Source of the DNA: Trichlorobacter thiogenes
Lineage (GTDB): Bacteria > Desulfobacterota > Desulfuromonadia > Geobacterales > Pseudopelobacteraceae
NCBI RefSeq assembly: GCF_900167465.1
Contig: NZ_FUWR01000009.1
Coordinates: forward strand, 85,899 to 149,898
DNA length: 64,000 bases
Direction: 5' to 3'
The position numbers were made by a program, and so were the translations under genes. Positions 15,081-23,050 of the stretch are shown piece by piece (positions within the stretch are counted from its first letter, which is position 1; the number at the start of each line of letters is the position of its first letter). The notes under the pieces are model-generated. The model saw nothing but the letters and a program-made list of their open reading frames with translations, was not told where the DNA came from and ran no database searches.

Positions 15081-17389
15081 CACGGATCCGTTATTACAGC
15101 AGATTCCGGTGGCGGTGTTGTCTCTGATGCCGGGTCAGACTCTACCACGGGTGGCGGTTGAGGTGGCTCAGGCACTGGCGGTATCGGCAATGGAACCGGT
15201 ACGGGAGTAACTGCCACTGGTTGTGGTGGCAGCGGTTTTGGCACTGCCTGGGGCGGAGCAGGAACGTTTTGCTGCTGCAGGACAGGGGGAGCCATTTTAA
15301 AGACACCGTTGGGCTTTCTGATTGGTGGAGGTTGCTGCCCTTGATTGGGCGATGCTGATTTCGTTGCATCTACTGGCGATGGTACCGGCGCTGCAAGTTG
15401 CTGCGGGGGCGCGGGTGCAGCTTTTACTGGCGGTGCGGGCAGCGGTGCCAGTCTGTTTGACGGTTGTGGCGGTTGCGGTTTAATTGCCGGGACAGGCGGA
15501 GCCATCACTGGTGGAACTGCAGGTGCTGCGTATTCAGGCTCCTGCTCAAAGGAGGCATAGGGTGGTGTAACCGATGGGTCATCTTCCTTGCCGGAGATAA
15601 AGGAGGTTACCTTGCGGGATTGGACCGTCACCCCCCTGACCAGACGCGGGGTAATGGCCAAAATCAGCTCGGTCTTGTCATTGTCGGTCTTGGTGTTTGA
15701 CAGCAGTGGTCCGATAAGCGGGATGTCCCCCAAGATAAAGATCTTCTGCTTGCTGTCGCTCTTGGTGTTGGCAATCAGGCCGCCAATTACGCTGGTCTCG
15801 CCATCTTTCAGGCTTAAGACGGTATCCAGGTTACGGGTACCGATGGTGACCACCGTGGTGGCACTGTCTTTGCCCCCTACGGTCTCGCGGGAGATAATGG
15901 AACTGACCTCAAGCCCCAGTTTGATGGAGACCTCGTTGTTCAGTTGAATGGTCGGTTCTGCATTGACCTTGACCCCCACATCCACGTACTGCACATTGAC
16001 CTGCGAGGTAGTCCCCGTGGTGGCCATGGTGGTGGTGGTGATCGGTACCCTGGTGCCCACATTAAACTTGGCCTTTTCCTTATTTTTAACCCGTAACTTG
16101 GGATTGGATAACACCTCGCCGTTGGCCAGGGTCTTGCCAAAGTTGTACTGGGCATTAGGCACAGTGACATAGCCGCCAAATGGCCCCATTCTGAAGGCCC
16201 GCACCAGGTTGTCAATACCGGCGTTAGTAGTTGTCGTGATGGTGTCTGAAGTTGTTGAGGTTGTTGTTGTGTCCTTCAAAGTGGTAGCCAACAGTTTACC
16301 GCCTTTAAACGCCCCCAGTTGAACATTGTAATCGCTTAACAGCAGCCCGAAGTTCAGAGCGTTTTTGTCGCTGATCTCGATTACCTCGACATCCAGCACC
16401 ACCTCTGCCTCTGGCTGGTCATTGGCCTCCAGGATCTTCTCAATCACATCATTGACATCACGGGTATCCCGTACCACCAGTGCGTTGGCATCCTCATTGA
16501 TGTAGAGCTTGCGTACCTGCAGCATGGTCCTGATCAGGTTGGCCGCCTTCTTTGCCTCCAGGTAGTTCAGGTGGAAGGTGCGTAGCTGCATATCCTGGTA
16601 TTGCTTGGTCTTCTCTGCACTCTGAGGATAGATCAAGATGGTGCTTTCGTTCAGTACCTTGTGCCCCAGTTTGTACATGCCGGTCAGCAGGTCGGTTGCC
16701 TGCTGGAAGGTGGCATTTTCAAGGGTAATGGTGACGCTCTGGTCTTTTACATCCGGGTCAAAGATAAAGTTGATACCGGAAAGTTGGGAAACCACCGAAA
16801 AGATATCCTTCAGGCGTGTCTCGCGGAAACGCAGGGTGATCGGTTGCTTTGATTTTAGTTGCAGTTCAAACCCGTCAAGCTTTGATTTGCGCAGCCCGGC
16901 TATCCGCAATGCTGCAGTGGTATACTCTTTGTTTTCCGGGGCCAGATCCAGGGCTCGTCCATAGGCCGTGGCTGCTTCCCGTAGCTTGTTGCCTTTTTCC
17001 AGTGCCTGTCCCTCCTGATAAGCGGCAGCTGCATCCCGTAACCGAATGGCGTTGGCACCCTTCTGGACAAGGCGGGGCTGGCTTCCATCAAGGCCGGCAG
17101 CGGTTTGGTAGGCGGTTACGGCACCGGCATAATTGCCTGCCTTCACCAGAGCATCCCCCTCTTGCTCACGCCCCCTGGCCGCAGCCATGCGGGTGTTTAG
17201 GAATTTAACCCGGTATTCTGATTCATTCGGGGCATGTTTGACCGCCTCTGCGTAGCGGAACATCGCCTCTTCCAGCTTACCCTGTTCTTCCAGGTCTTTG
17301 CCCTGATTGTAGTTCTTTCGGGCGGCAGAACAGCCGGAAAGTGCTACAAGGGTGATGAATACAATGCCTATATACAGTGGTCTGGTCAT
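15080..17389 (-). CDS. Type II secretion secretin (GspD-like) with TPR-like N-terminus and proline-rich tail
   Basis: A 769-residue outer-membrane secretin. It begins with a lipoprotein signal (lipobox LSGC) and a TPR-like region (two or three repeats rich in EEAMFRYAEAVKHAP-type helices). Next is a STN/secretin N0-like domain (GINFIFDPDVKDQSVTI) and N1-type domains. The secretin core includes VPITTTTMATTGTTSQVN and SVIGGLI, and ends near ITPRLVRGV. The last ~170 residues are extremely rich in Pro and Ala and may span the envelope or bind peptidoglycan. The central ~300 residues are almost identical to the second secretin at 23051-25408. The RBS GGAG is six bases before the ATG. It forms the exit channel for exported proteins. 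Confidence 0.93.
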   Translation of the reverse strand: MTRPLYIGIVFITLVALSGCSAARKNYNQGKDLEEQGKLEEAMFRYAEAVKHAPNESEYRVKFLNTRMAAARGREQEGDALVKAGNYAGAVTAYQTAAGLDGSQPRLVQKGANAIRLRDAAAAYQEGQALEKGNKLREAATAYGRALDLAPENKEYTTAALRIAGLRKSKLDGFELQLKSKQPITLRFRETRLKDIFSVVSQLSGINFIFDPDVKDQSVTITLENATFQQATDLLTGMYKLGHKVLNESTILIYPQSAEKTKQYQDMQLRTFHLNYLEAKKAANLIRTMLQVRKLYINEDANALVVRDTRDVNDVIEKILEANDQPEAEVVLDVEVIEISDKNALNFGLLLSDYNVQLGAFKGGKLLATTLKDTTTTSTTSDTITTTTNAGIDNLVRAFRMGPFGGYVTVPNAQYNFGKTLANGEVLSNPKLRVKNKEKAKFNVGTRVPITTTTMATTGTTSQVNVQYVDVGVKVNAEPTIQLNNEVSIKLGLEVSSIISRETVGGKDSATTVVTIGTRNLDTVLSLKDGETSVIGGLIANTKSDSKQKIFILGDIPLIGPLLSNTKTDNDKTELILAITPRLVRGVTVQSRKVTSFISGKEDDPSVTPPYASFEQEPEYAAPAVPPVMAPPVPAIKPQPPQPSNRLAPLPAPPVKAAPAPPQQLAAPVPSPVDATKSASPNQGQQPPPIRKPNGVFKMAPPVLQQQNVPAPPQAVPKPLPPQPVAVTPVPVPLPIPPVPEPPQPPPVVESDPASETTPPPESAVITDP

Positions 17390-17415
17390 ATCATCTCCAC
17401 AAATAAAAACTTCAT

Positions 17416-17471
17416 CTTCCTGCCTTTCGCTTTCAGCTTTCAGCCTTCAGCCTCTAGCCTTGCTCTTTGCC
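17416..17471. repeat. 7-bp periodic repeat tract between secretin and GspC-like genes
   Basis: Eight heptamers (CTTCCTG, CCTTTCG, CTTTCAG, CTTTCAG, CCTTCAG, CCTCTAG, CCTTGCT, CTTTGCC) run to the base before the stop codon at 17473. They are the same family as 13975-14030. Confidence 0.8.
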
Positions 17472-17472
17472 T

Positions 17473-18033
17473 TTACCGCATTGCCAACGACATCTCATCC
17501 CCGTCATCAGCACGCAGCACCAATCTGTCATCGGTGATGGCCGTCACTTTGTAGCCGCTGATCAGGCTGTCACCCAGGCGAATCAGTTTGATCTGGCCTC
17601 CCCTGGATAGAAATGCCACCTGTTTGCCCTGTTTTTTCAGCATCCCCAGCGATTTATACTGTGCCAGTTCTGTACGGGCCAGTTCCTGAGGCGTTGGTGG
17701 TGGAGGTGGCGGGGGAGGTGGCGGCGGTTTGATGGCGGCCGCTTTTTTTGCGGCAATCCTGGCTTCAATTACCTGCAGCGGTATGAAAAGATCCCGCTTG
17801 ATCCGCACTTCAGCCTGTTCCGGCTCTGGCAGTGCCAGAGGCAGGTAGGGTGTTGGTATCGCCGTTGTTGTTACGGCGGGCTTTGCTGCCGGTGCCGGGC
17901 GAGAAACTGCTGTTTTAGCGGCTGTTGGCCGGGGTGAGGCAGCCTTTTGCCGGGGAGTGCGAAACCAGGCATAGGCCAGTGAAAGGATAAAAAATGTCAG
18001 GAGTATGGCCAGCAGCTGTTTTTGGCGGTTCAT
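17473..18033 (-). CDS. GspC/PilP-like inner-membrane linker
   Basis: A 186-residue protein with one N-terminal membrane helix (LLAILLTFFILSLAYAWF). A Pro/Ala-rich periplasmic linker contains a run of 11 prolines. The C-terminal domain resembles the HR domain of GspC or PilP (KKQGKQVAFLSRGGQIKLIR, then GDSLISGYKVTAI). In these families that domain contacts the secretin. The ATG at 18033 overlaps the preceding stop as ATGA. It is the bridge between the inner-membrane platform (genes at 18030-20046) and the secretin at 15080. Confidence 0.75.
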   Translation of the reverse strand: MNRQKQLLAILLTFFILSLAYAWFRTPRQKAASPRPTAAKTAVSRPAPAAKPAVTTTAIPTPYLPLALPEPEQAEVRIKRDLFIPLQVIEARIAAKKAAAIKPPPPPPPPPPPTPQELARTELAQYKSLGMLKKQGKQVAFLSRGGQIKLIRLGDSLISGYKVTAITDDRLVLRADDGDEMSLAMR

Positions 18034-18578
18034 GGCTGCTTCTCCTGCAGGTATATGGTGAGTTGAAGATCCAGTACGACTTTTTCAAGGGCAGCGTCAG
18101 GGGTGCTGAAAGAGGCGCTATCAAGGGTGGATATACCGTCAAGCCGTTCCAGATCGCCTATCAGACGTTTCAGTCCTGGGTAGCTGCCACTGGCTGAGCA
18201 GGTCATGGTGTAGGCCAACAGGCCGTTAAGGTCAGTCTTTCTGACTTTGTAACTCATACCACCTGATGTGGCGCCGCGCAGCGCCATGAAATCCATAATT
18301 TCACTAATCACACGGGGGAATTCATGCCGGTACGGAATGGTTGCGTAGAGTTGTTGCAACTGTTCTTTGTCGCGCTGGTAGTTGTCAGCCCGCTGGGCTT
18401 CTGCACGGGGAGCGGTCATGCGCCGTTTACTGTTCCAGTCTGATTGCAGCTGCGCCAATTGGCTGCTTTGGCGGAAGGTGGCATACCAGAGCGAACAGCA
18501 TACAAGCAGAGCCAGCAGCAGTGCTGTTACTAGTATGCGATTTTCACGCAGTATCTGTAGTGCCAGTGCTTTTCTCAT
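18030..18578 (-). CDS. PilO/GspM-like inner-membrane assembly protein
   Basis: A protein of about 182 residues with one N-terminal membrane helix (ILVTALLLALLVCCSLWYA), a coiled-coil region and a ferredoxin-like PilO domain (PRVISEIMDFMALRGATSG, then YPGLKRLIGDLERLDGI). I prefer the ATG at 18578, which overlaps the PilN stop as ATGA; an in-frame ATG at 18590 would add four residues. It would pair with the PilN-like protein on the periplasmic side of the inner-membrane platform. Confidence 0.82.
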   Translation of the reverse strand: MRKALALQILRENRILVTALLLALLVCCSLWYATFRQSSQLAQLQSDWNSKRRMTAPRAEAQRADNYQRDKEQLQQLYATIPYRHEFPRVISEIMDFMALRGATSGGMSYKVRKTDLNGLLAYTMTCSASGSYPGLKRLIGDLERLDGISTLDSASFSTPDAALEKVVLDLQLTIYLQEKQP

Positions 18579-19123
18579 GGGCCGTTCCATCCCATGGAGA
18601 TTGCAAACTTGATGCCGCCAGGTGCTCCCGGCATACCTTTTTGCTGGCTGTCTTCGGTTGAAAGCAAGGTGGGAGTCTTAATGCCGCTGGTGCTGCCCAG
18701 CCGTTCCAGCAGATCCGTGAGCAGTGCCAGACTGCGTACACGTCCTTCAAGTTTAACGGTTTTGTCTTTTGGGTCAGGAGTTATCGCTGTATAGGCAACA
18801 CCGCTGGGGGTGGCCTGTTCCAGCAGATCCAAAAGTACCCGTTGGGAATTACGGCGTTGGGCCAAAATGCTGTTAAGGGAGCTTAGTTGCTGGCTGTGCA
18901 GGTTGAATTCTTTTTCAGCTACTCCTGATGGAGGTGCAGCAAGTCGTTTGTCAAGAACGTTGATCTCTGCTGAAAGTTTTTTTGAATCATTCTGATACGC
19001 GATCAGCTGCCTGATACCAAGGGTACAAAGGAGAAGCAGCAGGGCGAGTATGCACAACAGTACGGCCTTGAATCGGCTGCGGTTGTAATAGCGGCGGGTG
19101 GCGAGATTAATGGTCGTTTGCAT
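18575..19123 (-). CDS. PilN/GspL-C-like inner-membrane assembly protein
   Basis: A 182-residue protein starting with the INLATR-type cytoplasmic tail that in PilN docks on PilM. Then come one membrane helix (AVLLCILALLLLLCTLGI), a coiled coil, and a ferredoxin-like domain (SLALLTDLLERLGSTSGI). The ATG at 19123 overlaps the PilM stop as TGATG, and its own stop overlaps the PilO start, so the four platform genes are tightly coupled. Confidence 0.84.
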   Translation of the reverse strand: MQTTINLATRRYYNRSRFKAVLLCILALLLLLCTLGIRQLIAYQNDSKKLSAEINVLDKRLAAPPSGVAEKEFNLHSQQLSSLNSILAQRRNSQRVLLDLLEQATPSGVAYTAITPDPKDKTVKLEGRVRSLALLTDLLERLGSTSGIKTPTLLSTEDSQQKGMPGAPGGIKFAISMGWNGP

Positions 19124-20046
19124 CAGGCAGCCCCGACGGCAGCACCAATGGCGGCACTGGCTTGAAACAGCTGGTGTGGGGGGATGCTTAGCTCTGCCCC
19201 GAAATCAACCAGTGATTCCAAGGCGACCATGGTCGGTGGGGTGCCGCGTGTCTCGGTTAACAATGCGGTAAGTGATCCGTTATGGGGGGCTGCAAAGGCA
19301 TGGTAGCTTCCGGGCAGGATGCCGCCATAGGTATGCCGGGCGGCTGACAGAGATGCTGCCAGTTCACGGCGCAGCAGCCCGGTTTGCTCTGATCCGGTCG
19401 GCACTGTTTTGACCCGGTAGAAAAGTGGCTTGGCATCAGACAGTGCAACGGTGCCAAGGGCATTGTCATACATGGTGATAATCTGACCGGTTTCTATCGC
19501 CAGACGGTCAAGCAGCCGTAACAGGTGTAGCGTATGGAACCCGATCCGTACCGGTTGCAGTCCTGCTTCCAGCGTCAGTTCTTCGTACTGTTGGATAATG
19601 GTACGCTGGGCCAGGGCAACCAGCAGATCGGTACTGCCGTCCTGCTTGCGCTCCACTAGCTGGAAATCAAGCTGAAGCAGTTCTGGAACCAGCCCTAACC
19701 GCTTTGCCAGTTTCCAGCGGATTATCTCAATTGCTTCGTCATGGGTTTTCCATGGTTCGTTCAGGCTTAGCAACATCATAAGCCCTGCGCTGTCGGGCAA
19801 CGAAAGCGCAATCTGGCGAATGGAGAGGTGGAGGCTGCCCCATGCTTCACGAAGCGAGTTGACAAAGGCGGAAGGTTGAAGTACCTGGGCTTCTTTCAGG
19901 CTGGGGTTGATTGTTCCGGCAGGGAGTGTTGTGCGGTTTGTCCGTTGCAGGGTGATTTTGTTGCCTGGCGAGCAGCAGAGCATAACAGCCGCAATCCCGC
20001 CATGGCTGATTTCAATACCAATTGCTTTTCGCTGCAAGAGACCCAT
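19123..20046 (-). CDS. PilM/GspL-N-like actin-fold cytoplasmic protein
   Basis: A 307-residue protein of the PilM family (actin-like fold). The nucleotide-binding-fold start IGIEISHGGIAAVMLC is at the N-terminus, and the C-terminal half includes MYDNALGTVAL. I place the start at 20046 (MGLLQRKAIG), because the longer frame to 20139 begins inside the -35 box of the predicted promoter. It is the first gene of the secretion operon. The product should anchor the PilN-type partner on the cytoplasmic face. Confidence 0.84.
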   Translation of the reverse strand: MGLLQRKAIGIEISHGGIAAVMLCCSPGNKITLQRTNRTTLPAGTINPSLKEAQVLQPSAFVNSLREAWGSLHLSIRQIALSLPDSAGLMMLLSLNEPWKTHDEAIEIIRWKLAKRLGLVPELLQLDFQLVERKQDGSTDLLVALAQRTIIQQYEELTLEAGLQPVRIGFHTLHLLRLLDRLAIETGQIITMYDNALGTVALSDAKPLFYRVKTVPTGSEQTGLLRRELAASLSAARHTYGGILPGSYHAFAAPHNGSLTALLTETRGTPPTMVALESLVDFGAELSIPPHQLFQASAAIGAAVGAA

Positions 20047-20110
20047 AAGTGTTCCAGATAGTCTTAAAATAGTTGTGTACGGGCAGATCAGGTCTTTCGT
20101 GTAAGCATTT

Positions 20111-20139
20111 AAAGTACCATTCAAGCCTGTCGGTGTCAA
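20111..20139 (-). promoter_or_regulatory. Sigma-70 promoter of the type II secretion operon
   Basis: On the minus strand TTGACA (20139-20134), a 17-base spacer and TACTTT (20116-20111) preceded by TGG give an extended -10. The ATG of the PilM-like gene is 65 bases downstream. No second promoter is evident within the operon. Confidence 0.55.
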
Positions 20140-20160
20140 TCTGACGACGTTGTATAATCA

Positions 20161-20203
20161 CGTTTAAAAAGCCCGCTACTTATGTCGGCGGGCTTTTTAA
20201 ACG
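20161..20203. terminator. Bidirectional intrinsic terminator
   Basis: CGTTTAAAAAGCCCGC (20161-20176) pairs perfectly with 20188-20203 over an 11-base loop, with A-runs and T-runs inside the arms. It would end the minus-strand cytochrome transcript, 30 bases beyond its stop codon, and lies just upstream of the secretion-operon promoter. Confidence 0.85.
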
Positions 20204-20232
20204 CGAGTCGGTTTTCAAGGTCAAGCCATCAG

Positions 20233-22620
20233 TTAATTTTTTATGCCTATGGTAAGTCCCCGTTCCGCTGCTCGACTGAAGGTGTGACACATGGAACAGT
20301 CAATCTTTTTGCTGGTCACATGCTTGCTGTGCAACGAGGTGAAACTCGGCATGTCTTCAGTGCCATGGCACTGGGTGCATACAGTCGCTTCGGTGCCTTT
20401 CAATATGTAGCCCATCGACTTCAGGTTCATCTGGGTTGCCGGTGTGCTGGTGGTGCCGTGGCAGGCAGCACACTGCAGGGCAGATGCCTTGGGTGATACC
20501 GTATGGTTCAACATCTGGTATTCGTCAGCCTTGACCATGGTGTAGGGGTCACCGGCAGGTAGCCCCATGTTGGTCAGACCGGACTGAATTGCACCGGCCA
20601 CATCTGCGGTCTTGAAGTAGACCGAGGTGTTCAGGGCAATCAACTTGCCGCTGGCGGTGTGTATCGGCTGGGTTGAAGTCTTGTACTTGAACGGATACAG
20701 CTTGGTGTTAGGGGTGTTGATACCGCCGTTAGGGCGACTGATCTTGTAGTTACCGGTAGCCGGGTCGATTACCGCAACGTCATGCAGGTCATAAACCCAG
20801 GAACTGCCGTCAAAGAAGGCATAGATCGGCTTCAGATTGTTGGATTTTACCACGGTCGGCTCCCAACGGTTATTGGCCACTGACCATTCAGGTGTTGCCC
20901 AGGTACGGTCAGTTTCGGTCTTCTGGTCGCCAAAGCCGGTAGTCGTGTTTAATACCGCATCCGCAGCCTGTTTCCCGTAGGTCGGGATATGGCAGGTCTG
21001 GCAGGCAACCCGCTTCAGGTGTGTGTTAATGGCAGTTGTGGCATGCCCTGCATTAAGGGCAGCCTTGTTGCTGTGGCAACTGCTGGTTGCGCAACCAACG
21101 GTTGTCGTGCTGTCCGTGGGTCTCAGGTCTGAACCGCGACCGGCCACATGATGGTTGGTGGTGGTGTGGCACTGTTGGCAGCTCAGGTTGGCGCCGGTGC
21201 TGGCCATATGGACGTCGTAGTTACGATCAGTGGTGGTGCCGTTGATCAGGGCCAGATCACCACGTTTAAGGGCATCGCCGCCGCCGCCTTTGGCATGGCA
21301 CTGCAGACAGTTTGATTTAACCGGCTTGTGCAGGGTCTGAACAGCGGCATCCATTGAGATGGTCATGGTGGTGGTGTCCGGCTCAAACAGTCCGGTGGTG
21401 CTGTTACGGGTCCGTTTGTATTCTTTCTGGTGACAGACCAGGCAGTCAATATTTTTGGTGGCATCGGCAACCGTGCCCGGCTTGGCTCCGGCGCCGATAT
21501 GGCATGAACCGCAGCCGTTCCAGTTACCCAGGGTATTGATACAGTAGGCGTTAACTGCCGTGTTCAGCTTGCCGCCGGTTACACCCGGCTTGTTGCTGAT
21601 CTTGTCATAGGGTGACTCCCACTTGTAATGGACAGAACCTGCCAGATCGGTGGCCTGTTTGGTGTGGCATTGCAGGCACATGGTGTTGCCGGTATAGGTC
21701 AGATTGGCGTGGGGGCCGCTGCCACCGGAAGAGCCGATGGTGTAGGTGGCGGTCTTGACCGCCTCGTTGTTACCAGCGGTATCTCTGGCAAAGTACTTTA
21801 AGGTGGTGGTGGCACTGATGGCAAGCGGTGCGCTGTACACGGCAGAAGCGGTGGTCGGCGTGCTGCCGTTGGTAGTGTAGTAGATGGTGGCTGCTTCGTT
21901 GGCAGTCAGTCTGACAGACTGTGCCGTGGTATAGCTGCCGCCTGCAGGAGAAACAGAGGTGACCGGGGCGGTTGTATCTGCTGGTGGTGTTGAACTGATA
22001 GTGTAGGTGGCGGTCTTGACCGCCTCGTTGTTGCCCGCTGTATCCCTGGCAAAATACTTCAACGTAGTGGTGGCACTAATGGTAAGCGGTGCGCTGTATT
22101 TTGCAGATGCAGTGGTCGGTGTGCTGCCGTTGGTGGTGTAGTAGATGGTGGCGGTCTCGTTGGCAGTCAGTCTGACTGACTGTGTCGTGGTGTAGCTGCC
22201 GCCTGCCGGAGAAACAGAGGTGATCGGGGCGATTGTATCAACGGTGCTGGTTGCAACCAGGGGGTAGCTATAGGCCGTTTTCTTGTTGCCATTCGATTCA
22301 AACTCACCTCGAACTTCATACTTGCCGGTCCTGGCAGCACTTGAGAGTTTGTAGGCATAGGTGTATTTGCCGCTACCTGCATTGCTCATGCTGGTTTTCA
22401 CCAGCTCGTTGCCGGATGAATCCTTGATTCTGACCTCTCGTTTGCTGGGGGAGGTGATGCCGGTGCTGTCTTTTTTGAAGATTGCTGTAATGTTCATGGT
22501 CTGACCAGGGGCGTAGCTGGTCTTGTCTGTAGTGATGGTCAGGGTGTAGCTGGCTGCTGAGGCCATTGTCGTGACAGCCAGGGTCACGACAAAACAGATC
22601 AGGCCGGACAGATTCTTCAT
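20233..22620 (-). CDS. Exported multiheme c-type cytochrome with chitobiase-C-like repeats
   Basis: A 795-residue protein with a signal peptide (cleavage near ASAAS). A first beta domain (KTSYAPGQTMNITAIF) is followed by two nearly identical ~90-residue repeats of the CHB_HEX_C type (SVSPAGGSYTT, then YYTTNGSTPTTAS). The C-terminal two thirds hold nine CXXCH heme sites and one CX4CH site (CATSSCH), with several distal HH or NHH pairs. It resembles Geobacter outer-surface or periplasmic cytochromes used in extracellular electron transfer. It is read from a promoter at 22965-22994 through a GEMM riboswitch. The RBS is AAAGGAG. Confidence 0.92.
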   Translation of the reverse strand: MKNLSGLICFVVTLAVTTMASAASYTLTITTDKTSYAPGQTMNITAIFKKDSTGITSPSKREVRIKDSSGNELVKTSMSNAGSGKYTYAYKLSSAARTGKYEVRGEFESNGNKKTAYSYPLVATSTVDTIAPITSVSPAGGSYTTTQSVRLTANETATIYYTTNGSTPTTASAKYSAPLTISATTTLKYFARDTAGNNEAVKTATYTISSTPPADTTAPVTSVSPAGGSYTTAQSVRLTANEAATIYYTTNGSTPTTASAVYSAPLAISATTTLKYFARDTAGNNEAVKTATYTIGSSGGSGPHANLTYTGNTMCLQCHTKQATDLAGSVHYKWESPYDKISNKPGVTGGKLNTAVNAYCINTLGNWNGCGSCHIGAGAKPGTVADATKNIDCLVCHQKEYKRTRNSTTGLFEPDTTTMTISMDAAVQTLHKPVKSNCLQCHAKGGGGDALKRGDLALINGTTTDRNYDVHMASTGANLSCQQCHTTTNHHVAGRGSDLRPTDSTTTVGCATSSCHSNKAALNAGHATTAINTHLKRVACQTCHIPTYGKQAADAVLNTTTGFGDQKTETDRTWATPEWSVANNRWEPTVVKSNNLKPIYAFFDGSSWVYDLHDVAVIDPATGNYKISRPNGGINTPNTKLYPFKYKTSTQPIHTASGKLIALNTSVYFKTADVAGAIQSGLTNMGLPAGDPYTMVKADEYQMLNHTVSPKASALQCAACHGTTSTPATQMNLKSMGYILKGTEATVCTQCHGTEDMPSFTSLHSKHVTSKKIDCSMCHTFSRAAERGLTIGIKN

Positions 22621-22806
22621 ACATAGGCTCCTTTGCGGTGCTTCCGCTCAGATCGAATACTGTTGTTGCAGATTCGCTTTCGGCGGTATTGACGGCACAG
22701 TGCAGGAGGATCGTTGTCAAAACCAGACCAGATGGTGATGTTTCATTTCTGCTGCTGCAAAACTCTTCTTTCCCTCCTCTCTTGCCGTGGTGGCGCTGAT
22801 CAGATG

Positions 22807-22857
22807 TAAAAAGCCAGATCACCTGTATCAATTGTTTGATATTTCGGCGACCTGGCT
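22807..22857 (-). terminator. Riboswitch-coupled intrinsic terminator
   Basis: On the minus strand AGCCAGGTCGCC (22857-22846) pairs over 12 positions, with two G-U pairs, with GGTGATCTGGCT (22823-22812), followed by TTTTT. The loop has its own small stem (TATCAA/TTGATA). The 5' arm is also the 3' strand of the riboswitch, so the two structures exclude each other. Confidence 0.75.
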
Positions 22858-22920
22858 GTCTCGTGGAGACCCTGTAGGCTTTCCGTCCTATCCTCACGGA
22901 TAGTTTAGTAGTGTCGATAT
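22846..22920 (-). ncRNA. GEMM-I class cyclic-dinucleotide riboswitch
   Basis: Read on the minus strand, the region contains AAACTATCC, a GTGA tetraloop, GGATAG and then the GEMM signature GACGGAAAGCC. A second short stem (GTCTC/GAGAC) and the conserved AGCCAGGTCGCC follow. This matches the known two-helix GEMM layout. GEMM-I RNAs sense c-di-GMP, and some Geobacter variants sense 3',3'-cGAMP; I cannot assign the ligand from the sequence with confidence. It precedes a multiheme cytochrome, a typical GEMM target in Geobacter. Confidence 0.82.
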
Positions 22921-22964
22921 CATCTGTTTAATTGTGGGTGTCATTTGTTGATGATCTGATCTTT

Positions 22965-22994
22965 ACAATAAGGTATGCGCATTAAACTTGTCAA
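22965..22994 (-). promoter_or_regulatory. Sigma-70 promoter of the riboswitch-cytochrome transcript
   Basis: On the minus strand TTGACA (22994-22989), 18 bases and TATTGT (22970-22965). The predicted start lies about 40 bases before the riboswitch core. Confidence 0.5.
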
Positions 22995-23050
22995 GAAAAA
23001 GTTGCAAATAGGCGTTGCGTAAAAGTGTTGCAATTGAAACGCTGTGGCCG

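Larger units (their letters stand above)
22621..23050 (-). other. Long 5' leader and intergenic region of the cytochrome gene
   Basis: This gene-free stretch of 430 bases holds the promoter (22965-22994), a GEMM riboswitch (22846-22920), an overlapping terminator (22807-22857) and about 180 bases of untranslated leader down to the RBS. The frame 22373-22897 crosses it but begins inside the riboswitch and has no RBS. Confidence 0.8.

Noticed and set aside
20047..20139. N-terminal extension of the PilM-like gene to 20139
   Set aside because: The extension begins inside the TTGACA of the predicted promoter and is unlike PilM N-termini.
22373..22897. 174-codon minus-strand frame across the cytochrome leader
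   Set aside because: It starts inside the riboswitch, overlaps the cytochrome gene in another frame and has no RBS; the leader is better explained as regulatory RNA.
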